Shown one piece after another: positions 1 to 14,032 of a DNA stretch of 64,000 nt. The stretch is taken from NCBI RefSeq assembly GCF_002443255.2, contig NW_019211454.1, positions 66,727,282-66,791,281 on the forward strand, in the 5' to 3' direction. Below the pieces are notes generated by a model. That model did no database searches and was not told the origin of the DNA. It was given only the letters and a program-made list of their open reading frames with translations. This DNA comes from Varroa destructor. Lineage: Eukaryota > Arthropoda > Arachnida > Mesostigmata > Varroidae. Made by a program: the position numbers and the translations under genes. How positions within the stretch are numbered: position 1 is the stretch's first letter; each line of letters begins with the position of its first letter.

Positions 1-623
1 TCGTGAAAACGCTAATGGTGGGGCAACAGTTTCTCTCTGTGGTGGAAGGAGTTGAAGGACATTATTCGGTCAATCGGTTGTATCGTCTTTAACATAGAAC
101 CATCCGGTCTCTCTGTGGTATTTTACGAGTGTGTGCATGTTTATGAATGTAAGTGCATTTAATTGTCAGTGCTGTGGGAAAAACGCTCGAAGGCGCGGGA
201 AAATAAGGATATAAGGATAGCAAACGAAAGAGGAAATGTCTAGTGTGGTTCCTTTGACGACCGGCGGTAGTGGAAGTAAAACTATCTTACTTGTAGGATC
301 AATAGCGCGGTACTTTTATAATCATCATGGTTATGTAAGTACTAGCTCAGTTTGATGTTGCTACCATTACCGTCGCGATGATATATATTATGAAGCGGGC
401 TTTTGTATCAGTCGAGATGGACTCACTTAATCGCTGGTACTGTTGGATCAGACTTTGGAGTGATCGTCGCATTGTTATTTGGGTGCCCAGCTAAGCTTAA
501 GTTTTGGTTTAACTCTGGCAAACTTAACGAAAAAGTTTGCCAGGAAGGTTTCGATAAGGCACTAAACGACAAGTGGACAATAAAAGAATACCACCGATTT
601 TCGCGTAACGGTCCAATCAAATA
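1..623 (+). other. putative upstream / 5' UTR sequence
   Basis: No supported coding sequence. The stretch precedes the candidate start codon at 624, and a stop codon at 606-608 is in frame with that ATG, so this sequence can only be leader or promoter for it. An open frame at 403-624 ends just at the candidate ATG; it has no recognisable protein features and I treat it as chance. No convincing TATA box or initiator could be assigned. Confidence 0.3.
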
Positions 624-698
624 ATGGCGATCAACTGGCGGAATCCATATGAGATAGATAAGGAACAAGAAAGCGAAGGTGGACACGCTATTATAAGG
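624..698 (+). CDS. candidate first coding exon of the coiled-coil gene
   Basis: Twenty-five codons beginning MAINWRNPYEIDKEQ and ending at a strong donor (AGG|GTGAGT, intron from 699). The ATG has A at -3 and G at +4, a good Kozak context, with an in-frame stop 18 bases upstream. The exon ends in phase 0. That matches the exon beginning at 24710, which also needs a phase-0 partner and has no in-frame ATG of its own. Joining them would mean an intron of about 24 kb. The link is inference: phase agreement happens by chance one time in three, and short ORFs with donors are common. It could instead begin a different gene or be spurious. Confidence 0.35.
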
Positions 699-3600
699 GT
701 GAGTGAACAAAAGCGCAGGAAGCATGACAAAAGAATGTATCTTTTCATTTGTCCTCTTTCACCTGCGCGCCTGTCTCCGAAAAGGCAACATGTAACACAG
801 TGGCGGTAACGGTGAGGGCGACAAAGAAAAATAATGGATAAAAATTGAACACCTGGAGAAATAGTAAAATAAGAGTGACACGAGACAAAGCACCTGGGGG
901 CAACGTTGTCTGTTAAGCCTCGAGCATAACGCGATGAACCTAGTCACACGACAAGAGAAATCAATAACACGCGTACGCACAAACCCTAAACAAACAGACA
1001 GCTAGCAATAGGATATGTAATTGTTTTCTATTTTCAAATCCCACTGCTAACCTTGCCGGTCCCCACTCTCCGTGTTTTCGAGTCTTACCCTGTTACCCAG
1101 CAGATTTTGGATGTATTTATACTGTGAAGCCAAAGCGGCACGATGCTCTGAGTCGACTAGGGCAAATGTCAAATTCACTTTATGAACAACTGCCGATGGG
1201 ATCCTTGCGCCTTGGTCATTTTTCGAAATATCATCATCGAAATCATAGATGAGTAAAATAAAAATGGCGTTGATAGACACTAATCGTTGGATACGGTAGG
1301 AAGAATTGGCTTGGGTTATAATTGTCGATACGAAACATCGAAAGCTTTCAATATACCAGAACTGGTTGGTAGCATCCGATGACATTTGCAATACGATCCC
1401 AAAGCTTGTTCGAAAAAATTCGCGCGAAAAATAGAGGGCGCTACTCTGTCCAGGCTATGAATATTATTATATGCAAAAATAATAAGAATTACGCTCAATT
1501 AAAGTCAGAGATTAAATCAGTTATTCAAAATGAGCGATTCCTGAACAGCCATAAGTGGCGTTGCGTTGGTTGGCGTTCGCTTCCATTATCGAGTCAGTCA
1601 TTGTGATTCACTCAACGACCCAATATTTGTCATAGTCATCATGATTCGGGGTTCGGGTACAACCAGACGTATACAGTTATTTAGACTGTATTATAAAGAT
1701 AATGTATTTTTACGGCGATATCCATTCGTTATTAACTGGGTTATCAGTAGCCAGACCATTTCCGAATTGATTGGCGTACTAAAGTTTGTAAGTGCCTGTT
1801 GTGAGCGCAAGCTATTATCGCTACCACAAGCCCGCACCTAGCTGCTTATCAGTTCGACACCGAACTCGTATTGATGTACGGCAACTGCATTTACAACGAC
1901 CACAAGGTCTACAATGACTTGCTGTCAAGATACATTATATCGTACACGTACAGGATCATCAGGGGAATACGAGCTTACTTCCTTAATGTCCGCTCATTTG
2001 AAATAGTATATTCTATGATAACAGGAACAAGTAGTTGACCCAATGTGGATCTGGGTCAATATTCTCAATTTATCGCATCACAGCATATTCTTTCTTTTCT
2101 GCCTTCCGACTATTATGGTAGACGGCAGAAAAATAATAAAACGAAGTTACCGGCCTCGTGTAATAGCTACATAGACCTCTTCTTATTTAACGGGTCACAG
2201 CGTCGCGTTGGCGACAGAATACGGGCCTCAAGCAACCCGTATGACCCTCTGTACTCACCCATTTCGATCGTTACGGTAAAGGGCCGTTAACGGGCGATTC
2301 GACGCGACGCGACGCCACGCCACCGCCTCATTACGTCTGCAGAATGTACCTGATTTCATTTCAAGATACCGTTCATGTTGTTTTTGCTTCTTTATTTTTT
2401 CCGCATCAACATTGACACTCCTGTCATCTCATATCAATTCACGGTGCCCACATGTATTATTTCTGTATGTTTCGTATTGTTTTCAGCGGCTGTAAAAAAA
2501 GCGGATAACATTAACAATGATATTAAGTATAATAGCACTTGTTTTCAAGAAAGATAGCACCCTTCAGGTGCAAGCAGCCCCTTGGCAGGGCTTCCATGTT
2601 GAACCACTCAACTTCCGTCAGTTGCAGCAATTGAAAGTCATTCATCTAACAGTTTAGGATGGTAGCACTATATATAAGCGATTTGCTTACATTTAGTAAC
2701 TTTTAGCTATTCCGATAGGGCAGCTTATGCTTATATTGTCTTACAAGACCTTGTATGCGTATCAAACAGACAACTCGAAATTTCACTCTTCAGTGTTTCA
2801 CTGAACCACAAGTATTTCTTTCAGAATGCAGTAAAGGGGGCAAATCGAGGTCACATCGAGTACAAGATTTTAGATATGTATAAAAAATTGATTAGACAAA
2901 ATGACTGCTTTTTCTGAAAAAGATCTAGCTCAATAACAATAGTTTTCCTCTCTTGAGCCACCTTGTTCTACTATGAGCGCACATATGGTCTATGTATCCA
3001 CGCTACAATTAGCTGTAGGCTGACAGTAATTTCAATACCGTACTACTAGTGCTACTAGTGAAATGATTTCAAAATGAAGTTAAAAAAAAATAAGATGAAC
3101 AGAAGCTGGCCAAATGTCCCAGAAGGCGACGCTAGGCACACACAGACGCGACGTATATCAGCGCCAAGCTTCTCGTATAGGTGAGATACGCAAAGCTGTC
3201 CTATAAAGACACTACATAGTGGCAATAGTGGCTGATCAGGTTAGTAGAGATGCGCAACTGGGTTCGTCTCAGTATGCACCAGAAAGGAACGATGTTCATT
3301 TAAAAGCCCTTACCCGAATTATGAGACTAAAAACATCTCTGCACAGTTGTCGCGTTGTATAAGTCTGATCAATTATATTAAGGTACCACAGTTCTGGTGG
3401 CCAGCTGGACGAGTATATCCGTTCTTCCATATGATGTAATGCATCTAACGATATACTCATAGGAAAGTCAAATTAGCTTGGGGCAACTACGTGTTCCTTA
3501 CAGCAGGTGACGTGACCGTTTGCAGATGAACGAAAAACAAAAATCTATTTTCGTTGTCCTTCTGGGCCCGTATGACCCATCTGGACCCGTATGATCCTGC

Positions 3601-5222
3601 TGGTGATGTGGCATAATGCATTTCAATTGCCCCCTGTCAGGAAAATAGATAAGCAAATCAAACGTTCACCGGAACAGGAGAGCTTGATGAACTTATACTT
3701 AGCTGGGATTATAGTTAAGCAAAGGATAGTCAAGGGCAAAGGGTAGCTATTTGCGACATGGCGTTACCGAATAAGAAACTAGTTTGCGGTTCAACTTGGT
3801 GCTAACAGAGCAACGCCGACAGAAACTAATAAAATCTAGCCGAGAAAAAGCCCTTCTCTCTTACTGCTAATGCTTTCAAATAAGCGACGACCAAGGGGAA
3901 CATTTTTGCTAGACTATAGAGCTACGAGAACATAACGCATATATGCTAGAGAACATAACGTTTTGTGAATGGTACATTTGAAAAGTTTTGCGTTGAAGTA
4001 CCTAGAGGCTAATTTTTTAAACACACGAAATATTCTTTGATAACGGTCCGAATTTCCTGAACTATGAGAAAAAATGATCTGGATACATTTATTTCTAATA
4101 TGGGCAGAGAAACACTATCAAGACCAAGAATAGCAAAGCTTTTACTGAATAAACTCTCGAGCATGAACTGGAAATGAGTCGCAAGGCACGGTCTTAAGAT
4201 GGCCAATACAGATAGAATATGCATTTTCTGCTGTTACCTACATGAAGATAAGTACATGAAGATAATCCCTCTTGCACAGTTAGTGAAGTGCATGATGCGA
4301 AATCGAAAGTTAATTTAGTGTGAAGTTTCGGGACGGAGCTTTAATCTGAGCTTAAATTTTTGCAGTTGATGCGGTAACATGCTTTCGTTAATTGAAATCA
4401 CGTATCACACTTTCATAGTAGTGTTCAATGCATAGTATTTTTAACAAATTTGCCCACGGTTATCTAAAAGTACCACAAACACTGTGTCTTATAAAGTCGA
4501 TGAACGGTCTTTCTTCTATAATTAGTAATGTAATTACTGAACTGCAAGCTCTATGCAACTATCGATGTCTATTGTTTTACGGAATTTTTTTTATGTAAAG
4601 CCCTATTATATAAGTACGTACTGAGCTTGTTTGGCCATAGCAGCATTGCAGTTTATCGTCTCATTGCTTGTATGTGCTTAATCATAGGTATCGTATAGAC
4701 GGTGTTACGGCGATGGCGCTATTGACGCTACGAAATATCGAGAAATAATAAACGATCAAAAATAACTAAGGAGTCTACCTAGGGACAAACCAGATTTCCT
4801 CGAAATGAAAGCCCTCCATCATATGAAAGACTAGCTTATCTTCCTACATTTGTACAATAGTTTAAACGTTTTGCGTAATCTTCTTTTTGACAGGAGACAA
4901 TGGACAGCATCAAAAAATGAAAATAACAAAATGTGGTCACCGTAATATTGTTATCATTACTATTCTCAACGAAGCTTCTAGCTCACGAGTCTGAAACATC
5001 TATGCATAGGTATACATAAACTTTTGTTCCATGACGACTCTCTTGGCGTAACACAAGCTCGTCGTAGGCCCGTAACCCATCACTTACCACCGGTGACCAT
5101 GTCAGTTGCAGAAGCAATATATCCCCCACACGCCTGCCCCTATACAACGAGAGCAATTACGAGTTCCGCAGGGGCGGCGGTAGCAGTGTTCATTACCGCA
5201 TCAAATGCGATTACGGTATATC

Positions 5223-5257
5223 GCCGAGTGGGACATTTTTTAAATGTCCCACTCGGC
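5223..5257. repeat. perfect 16-bp inverted repeat, 3-base loop
   Basis: Arms at 5223-5238 and 5242-5257 are exact reverse complements (left arm GCCGAGTGGGACATTT), separated by TTT. No run of T beyond the loop and no gene context explain it. Confidence 0.85.
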
Positions 5258-8200
5258 TACTACACTCGCTACTAGTTCTGTATTTGCTAATATCCTGGCC
5301 GCACCCTCATTTTAACAAACGCAAGATAACTGACCACAATATCATCTAGCCTTGCCATGTAAGACCACAAAGACAAAATTCGAACGAATGGTTGCCGGCT
5401 ACTGAACTTGGTGCAGATATGGACGAAAATCTCGTACTGCTGCCACCTAACGCTGGGTGGCGGAAAAGGCCTCTGTTTGGCTGCAGCCTGCGGTTGCTCG
5501 AGGGCATTTGGCGGCGTCAGAAGCGGTATCGCCGCTGACAGCAGCGACATCAGCAATGTTGAATTCGTATTGTTCAATCATCGCTGAAACAGCATCGCAC
5601 ATAACAGACAAACGTTCGTGGACAGCTGTTTCGACTTATACCAGCTGGATTTATTAGAGGTGCGTCTTAGAGGACAATTTTAGTCATGTTATTACTATTT
5701 CTTCTAGCTGCCACTTATCTTCTTCATTTAGTCTGATTGGCACCTAATAGCTTGACTCATATCGTTTGTTTCTCGACATAATCTCTTAAGTCTTAACGAA
5801 CTAGCCATTGCCATGTTTTAGCGTTCCTCAGTCAACATCCTTGGTCTCGGCACCCATATTTGTCATCAAGGCTACGATTTATAATCGTAAATACACTAGT
5901 CGCCCGCGTCACCCCAAAGGTCCTGAGTGCTCAATCATACAGGTTATTCATTCATGTAAACATTATACTAGGACTCAATCGGCACGAATCACAGTAAACA
6001 TATGATTGGTGTTGATCAAACTACTTCCTCGCTGTTGAGTAATGTGTGTTCGTGGTACATTAAATAGCGAAAGTAGTTGTATTTCCCACGAGTATCCGAT
6101 AAAATGCGTAAATCCTGACGTCATCTGGTAACACTCGGACGTATTCAGTTGAAATTTAAATAGAAATACGTCCGAACGCATGGTACGCGCCCGTTATCTA
6201 TCGATACGATGTGACGGCTACGTCAATAGCACGATGAAGAAGACGGTTTGATAATGTATACAAAATAGTAAGAAACAGAAGTTCGGAGGTTAGGCTGCAT
6301 AGGCAGGGAACCGATTGCTAGAACAAGGTGCTTCTTTGTCACTTCCATATTATCGAAAACGATCTTATGGTGATTCACGGGCGGCTACACTTGAAGTACA
6401 ATCATTAGAAGATGCAACGGGGTGTCCGCTGTCATCTAATGTCGTACATTTTAACAAATATGAGTTCAGTGTGTAGCGGTGTTTCTGCTCGTTTAATTTT
6501 GCATAAACCCAATTGAGATTTACCAACACTTCGTGACATTCAACGGTTCGTTCCGACGCCGCAACATAACTGCAGATAATGGGCAGACACGATCCTGTAG
6601 CAGTATATCTAATTTGCTGATTGTAGATTTATATAAAATGTATATGTATAAGTAACTTTGAATATAACTTGTCTAAATTATTCACTTTAGTGATCACGTC
6701 TTTTTTTCCCTAGAGCGTTTGCTTTTCTATAGGTAAGATATATAGACACAGACAACACTCGGATCGGCAGATACTAGATGTCATGTTAAAGAGTTATTTA
6801 TTATATGCAAAAAACTATCCAAGAATCTTTATCAAATACTATCGGCAATACCGTCATATAATAATAAAACTGGAGTCTAATAATACCTATATTTTGCCTT
6901 ACATCTTTTCGCGCCACCAAGTCAAACTGACGTTGTTAGATTTCGAGGGTTTGTCACAGAGTCGTCTGCTTCAGATGTGGAGGATTCAATTGTTTATCAT
7001 AATATTCGTGTATGTGAACATCGAGCAGATGTCAGATATGTATTTAGAACACTCCAACCAATTACATTAAGAATGTTGAAGGTACATTTAGAAAATGCGC
7101 GTTTATTACTAGAAGAATTAATTTTCTTGGTTCTCTCTTATTAAGATATTTTTATTTTGCTTTATTCATACAAATAGTGTAGCTGTACGAGTGCGCGACT
7201 TCGTTTCATACATTGAAAATAAATCTAATTTTCCTTATGAGGCGGGTTGAAAGAGAGGACGAGCTGATGATAGCAGAGTAGGCCATTTCCTGCCGTATTA
7301 GATTATTATAGAGTTAAATCAGTACCAGCTCTGGCGATGCCAATAATTAACATGAACGACCGGTCATGAAGAACGTAAATTTGCGAATACATCAGGGTAC
7401 ATAGATCGGTTCAAAGATCTGATGGACATTTTCTATTCCGTAATAGATAAAGAAAAAATGTAGTAAACAGTATCTGAGGTACGCATTGACAGTTGCCGTA
7501 ATGCTCCATACAAGTTTTGGCACGGACAGAACGATGGCTTTCGTATCCTGCTGTCCAGCCAAACGAGATTCACTTCCCTTTGTACCTCTTTACGGGTGAT
7601 GTGATAAACCGAAGTGACCGAAAGTTTGCAATTTTTTCCTTCATCATGTCCGCGAAGGCCTTTCTTTTTTGTGAAACTTGTTGCTGTAGTCTTTTTTTTT
7701 TTCTACCAATATCTGTACATACAAATATCCATAGCTTTAGCTACGCTGAACGTTGTTCGACACGGCCGTCCAGTTTTCCACTGAACTCTCCGCCTACGTA
7801 ATGGAGCAATTTCGTAGCATCCTGGAACTGATAGTGCTCCGCTGGATTCTATCGAGATCCTGTTTTTAAAAAACATCCTCGTCAAATTTGCGACAATTCG
7901 ACGTGCAGTCGTTGGTCCTTGATTGAACTTATTTTCCTAAAGGGATCAGTTTGACGAACGCAGAAATATCGACTTGAACATCGTCGTTGTCCTGTTTGAG
8001 AAACGTACAACTCCGTTCCATCTGCTCATGAATAGTAGCTTTCCAATACTTACGCAAAGGCTACTTCAAGCAGCCACGCAAATGCTCCTTGCTCTATTAG
8101 TGACGCCATAGGAAGATAAAATGTTAGCAGGAACACATTTCGTTGGCTCTATATATATATATCAAGGAGACATTACGGCCACGATCAGATGGGGAAAGCG

Positions 8201-8699
8201 ATTTTCGTTGTTCTTCAATCCCAATTCTATCTGTTAACCGCAATACGAGCCTTGCGTAAGTCATCATAGCGTCATCGTGCGGACAAGTTTATTCATCTGA
8301 AATTTCAGTGCTACTCTGGTTCCGTTAAGTTTATTCCATCGTTGGTTGAGGCACGTTGATAGGGTGGGGTTGTCCCCGAGCCTGCGAATTCGTTCAGCAC
8401 GATACGTTCACTGCCTTTAGGACAAAATGTACCTAAACTGCCGAAACCTAGCTACAAAATTGACTACTGGCACGCAGAGAATCTGCTTTAACATAAGTGT
8501 CGGACTTGACTCTGCTGTCTCACAAGAGCATGCCGACTGGCGTATAAATGCGCAGCGGCAGATCGAAGTGGAGCTATATTCAACTTTTCTAGGTTCACTT
8601 CTATGGGCGCTTACAAGAGCCTAACATGAATTCAGCCCTGTCTTAAATGATCTTCCATGTTTGTGCATTGAACCGCCGTCATCTGGAGCTACATTAGAA

Positions 8700-8750
8700 T
8701 GGCATTGAAGGTGGTGCTCGAATTCCTTCCAACCGTAACCTTCAATGCCA
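8700..8750. repeat. 13-bp inverted repeat with 25-base spacer
   Basis: TGGCATTGAAGGT at 8700-8712 is repeated in exact reverse complement at 8738-8750. The stem does not extend outward, and inside the spacer only a few weak pairs continue it. Origin unknown; it may be the remnant of a short inverted-repeat element. Confidence 0.7.
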
Positions 8751-11700
8751 CAGAGGTTGGTCTGATTGCGTTTTTCTTCCTCTGCTCAGATGCACTCTGA
8801 TTTCTGTTGGATTATAGATCACGTTTCGGTCGATCCACTGCGGAGCTTTCCGCCATCGTATCTATTCCTTCCCATATCGCCGGATCTATAGGGCGTCAAT
8901 GATTCAGGAATCTGATACACTCTCGAGTGTACATCGAAATCGAAATTACTGATTCGTAATTAATTGGTCAAAGCTGCTATCGCATTTGCCGATCGTACAG
9001 GCGACCGACATAGGAAATGTTTTCAATCATCGAATATTTGTTTGTTGCAGAACATTTTTTGCCGCGATTAGGTCACCTCTCTGCTACCTTTCTATTGCAG
9101 TGTTCACTACAACTATTTCGCTCCACAAGGTGGTCCAGCAGCGTATTTTGGCGTATATCATTTTTTATAGTTTCATGAAGAGTTTTCAAGTTATGCACGT
9201 ATGTATTCTCAGCTCTCAGGACACGTTCTTCTCTCGAATATAAATAAACATGTCTAGCAGTATGGTATTATCTATAAAATCATTTTTTCAACAATCAATC
9301 CACCCCCGTCGATTCGATACAATAAGCTTGCATAAGCATATAATTAATTATATGTATTTTTTTATATATTTGTATAAATCTGAATTTTTACCACATCGTT
9401 TTACCAGGATATGGTACATTTCGTGCTAGGTACTGCGTAGCGCACGAGGCCGAGAAATTTGCTGAATTTCTCAGTGTATAGCATTTCCGTCGCGAAAAGC
9501 GTCATACGTACTTCGCTTTATAGCGCAAAATCATATATCCACTAGACAAGACAAAACACCTATTATTTACCGGATGTTAGTAACCAGTCACAATTGTCAG
9601 CAAATAAATTCCCATTTGTTTGTTTCTGCTTCCCAGATTACCAAACACAGTGACAAGATGTCAATAGCAACTGAAGCACACACTCTGCCATCTTGTTCTC
9701 TTTTTTCTAGTTGACACGCGCTTCATTATCCTGCCTTCGCGAAGCCAGAGGTTAACAGAGCGAAGACAAAAATATTTTTAATTACAGGTCCACCGCAAGT
9801 CGACAGTCATCAATAGCCTTGAAATTGACCGCAACCTTTATACTTCACTTGAAAAGCTATATTGTTTGTTTCGATCTAACTTTTTTATTCAATTGATTTT
9901 TTCTCGGAAGAAATAAGCAGAATTTTGGCTTCTTGTTAGTAGATTTCACTTCCGTCAAGTCTCAAGGCTGGTTTATCTCGATTCTGTTATCTATTCACAT
10001 TTGACTGCTATCGAAAATTTCAGTCATCAACTAGAGATGTTTGACAAAAAAATATCGGGCTTGGGTAAATCTTTATCGAAATCCCGTAACACGGTATATA
10101 ATAGTAGCATATTTTATAACGGCCAAGCTACCGTTGCATAGCAATCGCTCGTTTTTCTATACAATTGAAATCGATAAAATGAAGGGCGTCGTCAACTGAT
10201 AGTATAAACGGGAACATCACAGCAATACAGAAACAGGAATTGTACATAGAGCAGCGAATAGTCGTTTAGCATACTGTAGTTTCGGTTTCAGCTAGAAATA
10301 GATATCTTACTTCATTGCCATACTTGTATCCCAGCTCGTCATGTGGTAATTCACAAATAAACAAGAAAAAACACTACATGCTATAAGCAAACGACAGAGC
10401 ACCACGACTCTGTCCGGTAGGAAAATGGGCGCAGGCTGCAATTAAAATTCACTGGCAATTATTTTAAAGCTATCAAACAAAAATCACAAAAGGACAGCCA
10501 GGCATGCAGTCACCACCCAACAATGTTGTGTTATATCGCTTTTTGGCTTAATTAATTCGAGTTACTAAAATTCAAAATTAGGAAAAAGGCTTAGCGAAAA
10601 GTGGCAGATTGGTATGGCAATAATAAATACAAACGGGTCAATGGAGTGAATATCCGTTGAAAGAAATGCTCTAAAGCTACCTCGAATTTAAGATAGGCTT
10701 GCTCTAAAGTACTGCATAGATTTATCGTAGATTGGCGTTGCATGTATGATTAGTCTTCATTTCGTTAAAGTTAAATGTGGCGCGCTGGTTCAGACGAAAA
10801 TCTGTCGGATTCATGAGCTCTTCCTATAAGGTATGTCCACTGTGCAAGTAAGCGGGAGCTCTTCGTAGGAAAATCCAAATATGTGTATATATATATGTAT
10901 ATGTATGTAATGTTAGGGCCATATGCGTGCCATTAACAACAACAACAAATCGCCGCCGACGTCGTCGTCACCGGTAAATACCTTCTGACTCTACTTGACT
11001 TTTGCCAGCTGGCTCATGTTGTCGTTGCATGTATGTACAGTTATGAAATCGATTTCGATACACATTTGGCCAAAAGTTACACGCATCCATAACACTGAAA
11101 GCGCCTATCACTCAGCCTAAGTTACTGCTCATTGAGAACCTCGCTGCGTCTAAAACGTATACATGCTTGGCAGCGAAGACCTACTAAGACCATATATATA
11201 TATATATTAAACCATGTCAGCAATTCCTCTTCGCAGAGGAATATTGCTCCGAAATCAACAAAGAAAAAATTGCTTAGTCTTTTTGGTCATTTGAAAACCT
11301 ACACGCTTTCGGTTTCGAAGTTATACAGTCGTAACGTCATGTTATGGCTTGGACACTTCGTGTCTAAGAGATGCAATGAGACCAAATACGAAATTACTGC
11401 CTGTAGGCGAATGTTTCCGTTGTTGTTCTATTTATGCTACTGCGTGCAGTTTCTTCAGTGGTGGCTTTTCTCTAGAAACTTTGGGCGTCCACTGGCCTCC
11501 ATGGTCGGAAATCACCGGCATGACTCTTGCTTCTGTTGTTGACGACGCCGATATTCTGCAACCTCTTACAACGACGGCAGCTGCTTCTGGCATTATCCAC
11601 CCAGTCTACTGCAGCAGCGAACGACAAACGCATTACCGACTCCAGTGCTCGCGCACCGCCGTTCGACCGAAGAGCGGCAGCAGAAGAAAGAGAAGACGGA

Positions 11701-14011
11701 AGAGAGCATTTTGGCATGGTACCAACGAAACGCACATTTAGCGTAGTCTTTTTACATTGTATATGTCGAGGACTCGGAGCATCGGTGTGGTTAGCCGTGT
11801 CACACGTGTACACACGCACACCATATATATACAAACAATAACGCATTGGGCTGTCACAGATTGCCTGCAACTGAAAGCGCTTACCATTTCTCTATTGATG
11901 TATGAAGCGCGACACGGTAAAGGCATACAGTCAGTTCAGCGCACTCAGTAAGCGTACCCAGAGTTTTTCCACGGTCGTTCAGCAGAACCCAAGACGGGTT
12001 TAGATACCGGATGACTGACAAGTGTTTGAGTTCATTATGTAAATTAGCGAAACTCAATAAATTGAAGCGTAAGAATGGAATAGTGTATAGCGATCTGAAC
12101 CGCGAGTACCATAGTCGCTTCCACTACTCATATGGACGTCGCTGCTATGGCTGGGGAATGGAGGAACCTCCCACGCGTGGTATTTCGACTTATCGCTTGC
12201 ATGCTGTATCGCGTATTCGTTTAGCAAATAGTCCATGCGTTTCTGGCGCGAGCCATTACCTTGTAATTTCTATATTGTTTGTTATTGTTGCCGTTGTTGT
12301 TGTCCTTGAAATTATACGGCGAAAGCTTCAGATGGCTTTGTGGTGTTCACGGTAATAGCAGTAGCAGTGTTGGCATCGTGCGCAATATATTGTTCGGTAT
12401 GATAACAGGGACAGGATGAATTCCGCCGCCTCATGTGGTACATACAGATGTATGCACGGCATTATCTATGCAGACGATATCACCCGTGGCTTGCGGCCGA
12501 TTCGTGGCCAACAGTGCCATTGAAATCGTGCTGCGTGAAATACAAATCAAATTGTCAGTCACTGTCATTTTGCTTTATCTTCAACTATCGACCGATGATC
12601 ACACAGCCCCACCCGTGTATCTGCTGTTGTCAGTCTAGTCATTGTAACTTCAATCGGAACGGTCTGATCACACGCGATAGCAATGACGTCGTTAAACGAT
12701 AAATCTCAAGTCATAGTGTAAACGGCTGTACTAATCCAGCGATCATACCTCTTTCGCAATGCCAGTCGTGAATGAAGTCAATCAGTTTCGACCCTTCGCC
12801 TGACTATCTCACATTGTGACGGAATAGATAAAACGTCATCACGGCACTCGAGATGTGTTTATAGCTCAGGCTAACCATATGATTGTTCTCGGATTTTGAC
12901 ATCATTTTGTCTACCTGTATTTCACGCTTGGCTTTTTTTTTTTCAAGATCTCCAAGACGCTCACGTGTCAACAAGTGACGTAATAGTGAACTTACGGATA
13001 GGCGTTTCATGGCGTTGCTGATCGGAGGACATTCTTTCACAAAGCGCACTTCTACCAGCCTCTGACTGACGTTCTGTCCTCGAGCGAAACATGATGACGC
13101 GGCTTGTTTTATGGTATAGGATTATAGGCGTATGCTTTATTGTCATTGTTTCCTGCGAGGGCTGGTCTCCTAGATAAAATAAACTTGAAATTCGATTGCC
13201 CGGTATTCATCTTAGGCCATCTATTTCGAAACAACAAGAGATCGAAATATATTATTAATATATCGGAATAATACGAAAAATCAAAGAAAGATATAATTCA
13301 CTTTCTCCTTTCGCTGTTCCGCTTTCTAGCATGTAAACCTAATTTGACCCTTCTGCTTGCCTATCTGCTCTCTGGCTATCAAGTCAGTCCTGAGGATTGT
13401 TGCATGCATGTCAAGATGGTTCGCCATTTAACATCACAGAACGGAAATAGAGACAGAAAAATCTTCTACTATGGAGAGCGGAGGTTTTAAATGCGCTAAA
13501 GTATATAGGCTACGGTATCAGGCGGCCATACAGTTTTATAAATTTAATATTTTTGTTCACTTGGAGTAGATAGCGAATCTGCTTGAGCGCTTGGCCTTAT
13601 ATGGAGTACCTGGCTTGAGTCACTTGTTGACGGTATGTTCTATCTACGTAATTTATTTTTGATACATTATCAACTTTTTAATGATGGTTGGCGTCACTTA
13701 ATTGCCAAACAAGGCCTTATTGTAAGGTAGAAGCTTACAGAAAGCTATACTACATCAACCGTTTCAGCTTAAAACGCTCAAGAAATAAGTTAGTCTGAAT
13801 TCGTCTAGAAAATGGTGAATTTTATATTTGCCTCTTCTCTCCCACGAATGTTTGTATTGCTTTACTAGACCCATTAACATATTATTCTATAAAGACAAAA
13901 TTGTGTAACAAATAAACCCCGAATGTCTGGGAAAGCGTTTAATTTGCCTACTCCACGCGCGCTCAATAGCAGATATAGGCTACAGTTGATATATATTCTC
14001 GCCAAAAATCC

Positions 14012-14032
14012 CACACACACACACACACACAC
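14012..14032. repeat. (CA)n microsatellite
   Basis: About ten uninterrupted CA units in non-coding sequence. Confidence 0.9.

Noticed and set aside
403..624. 73-codon + strand frame
   Set aside because: Lacks a conventional start context and homology; ends at the better candidate start codon at 624.
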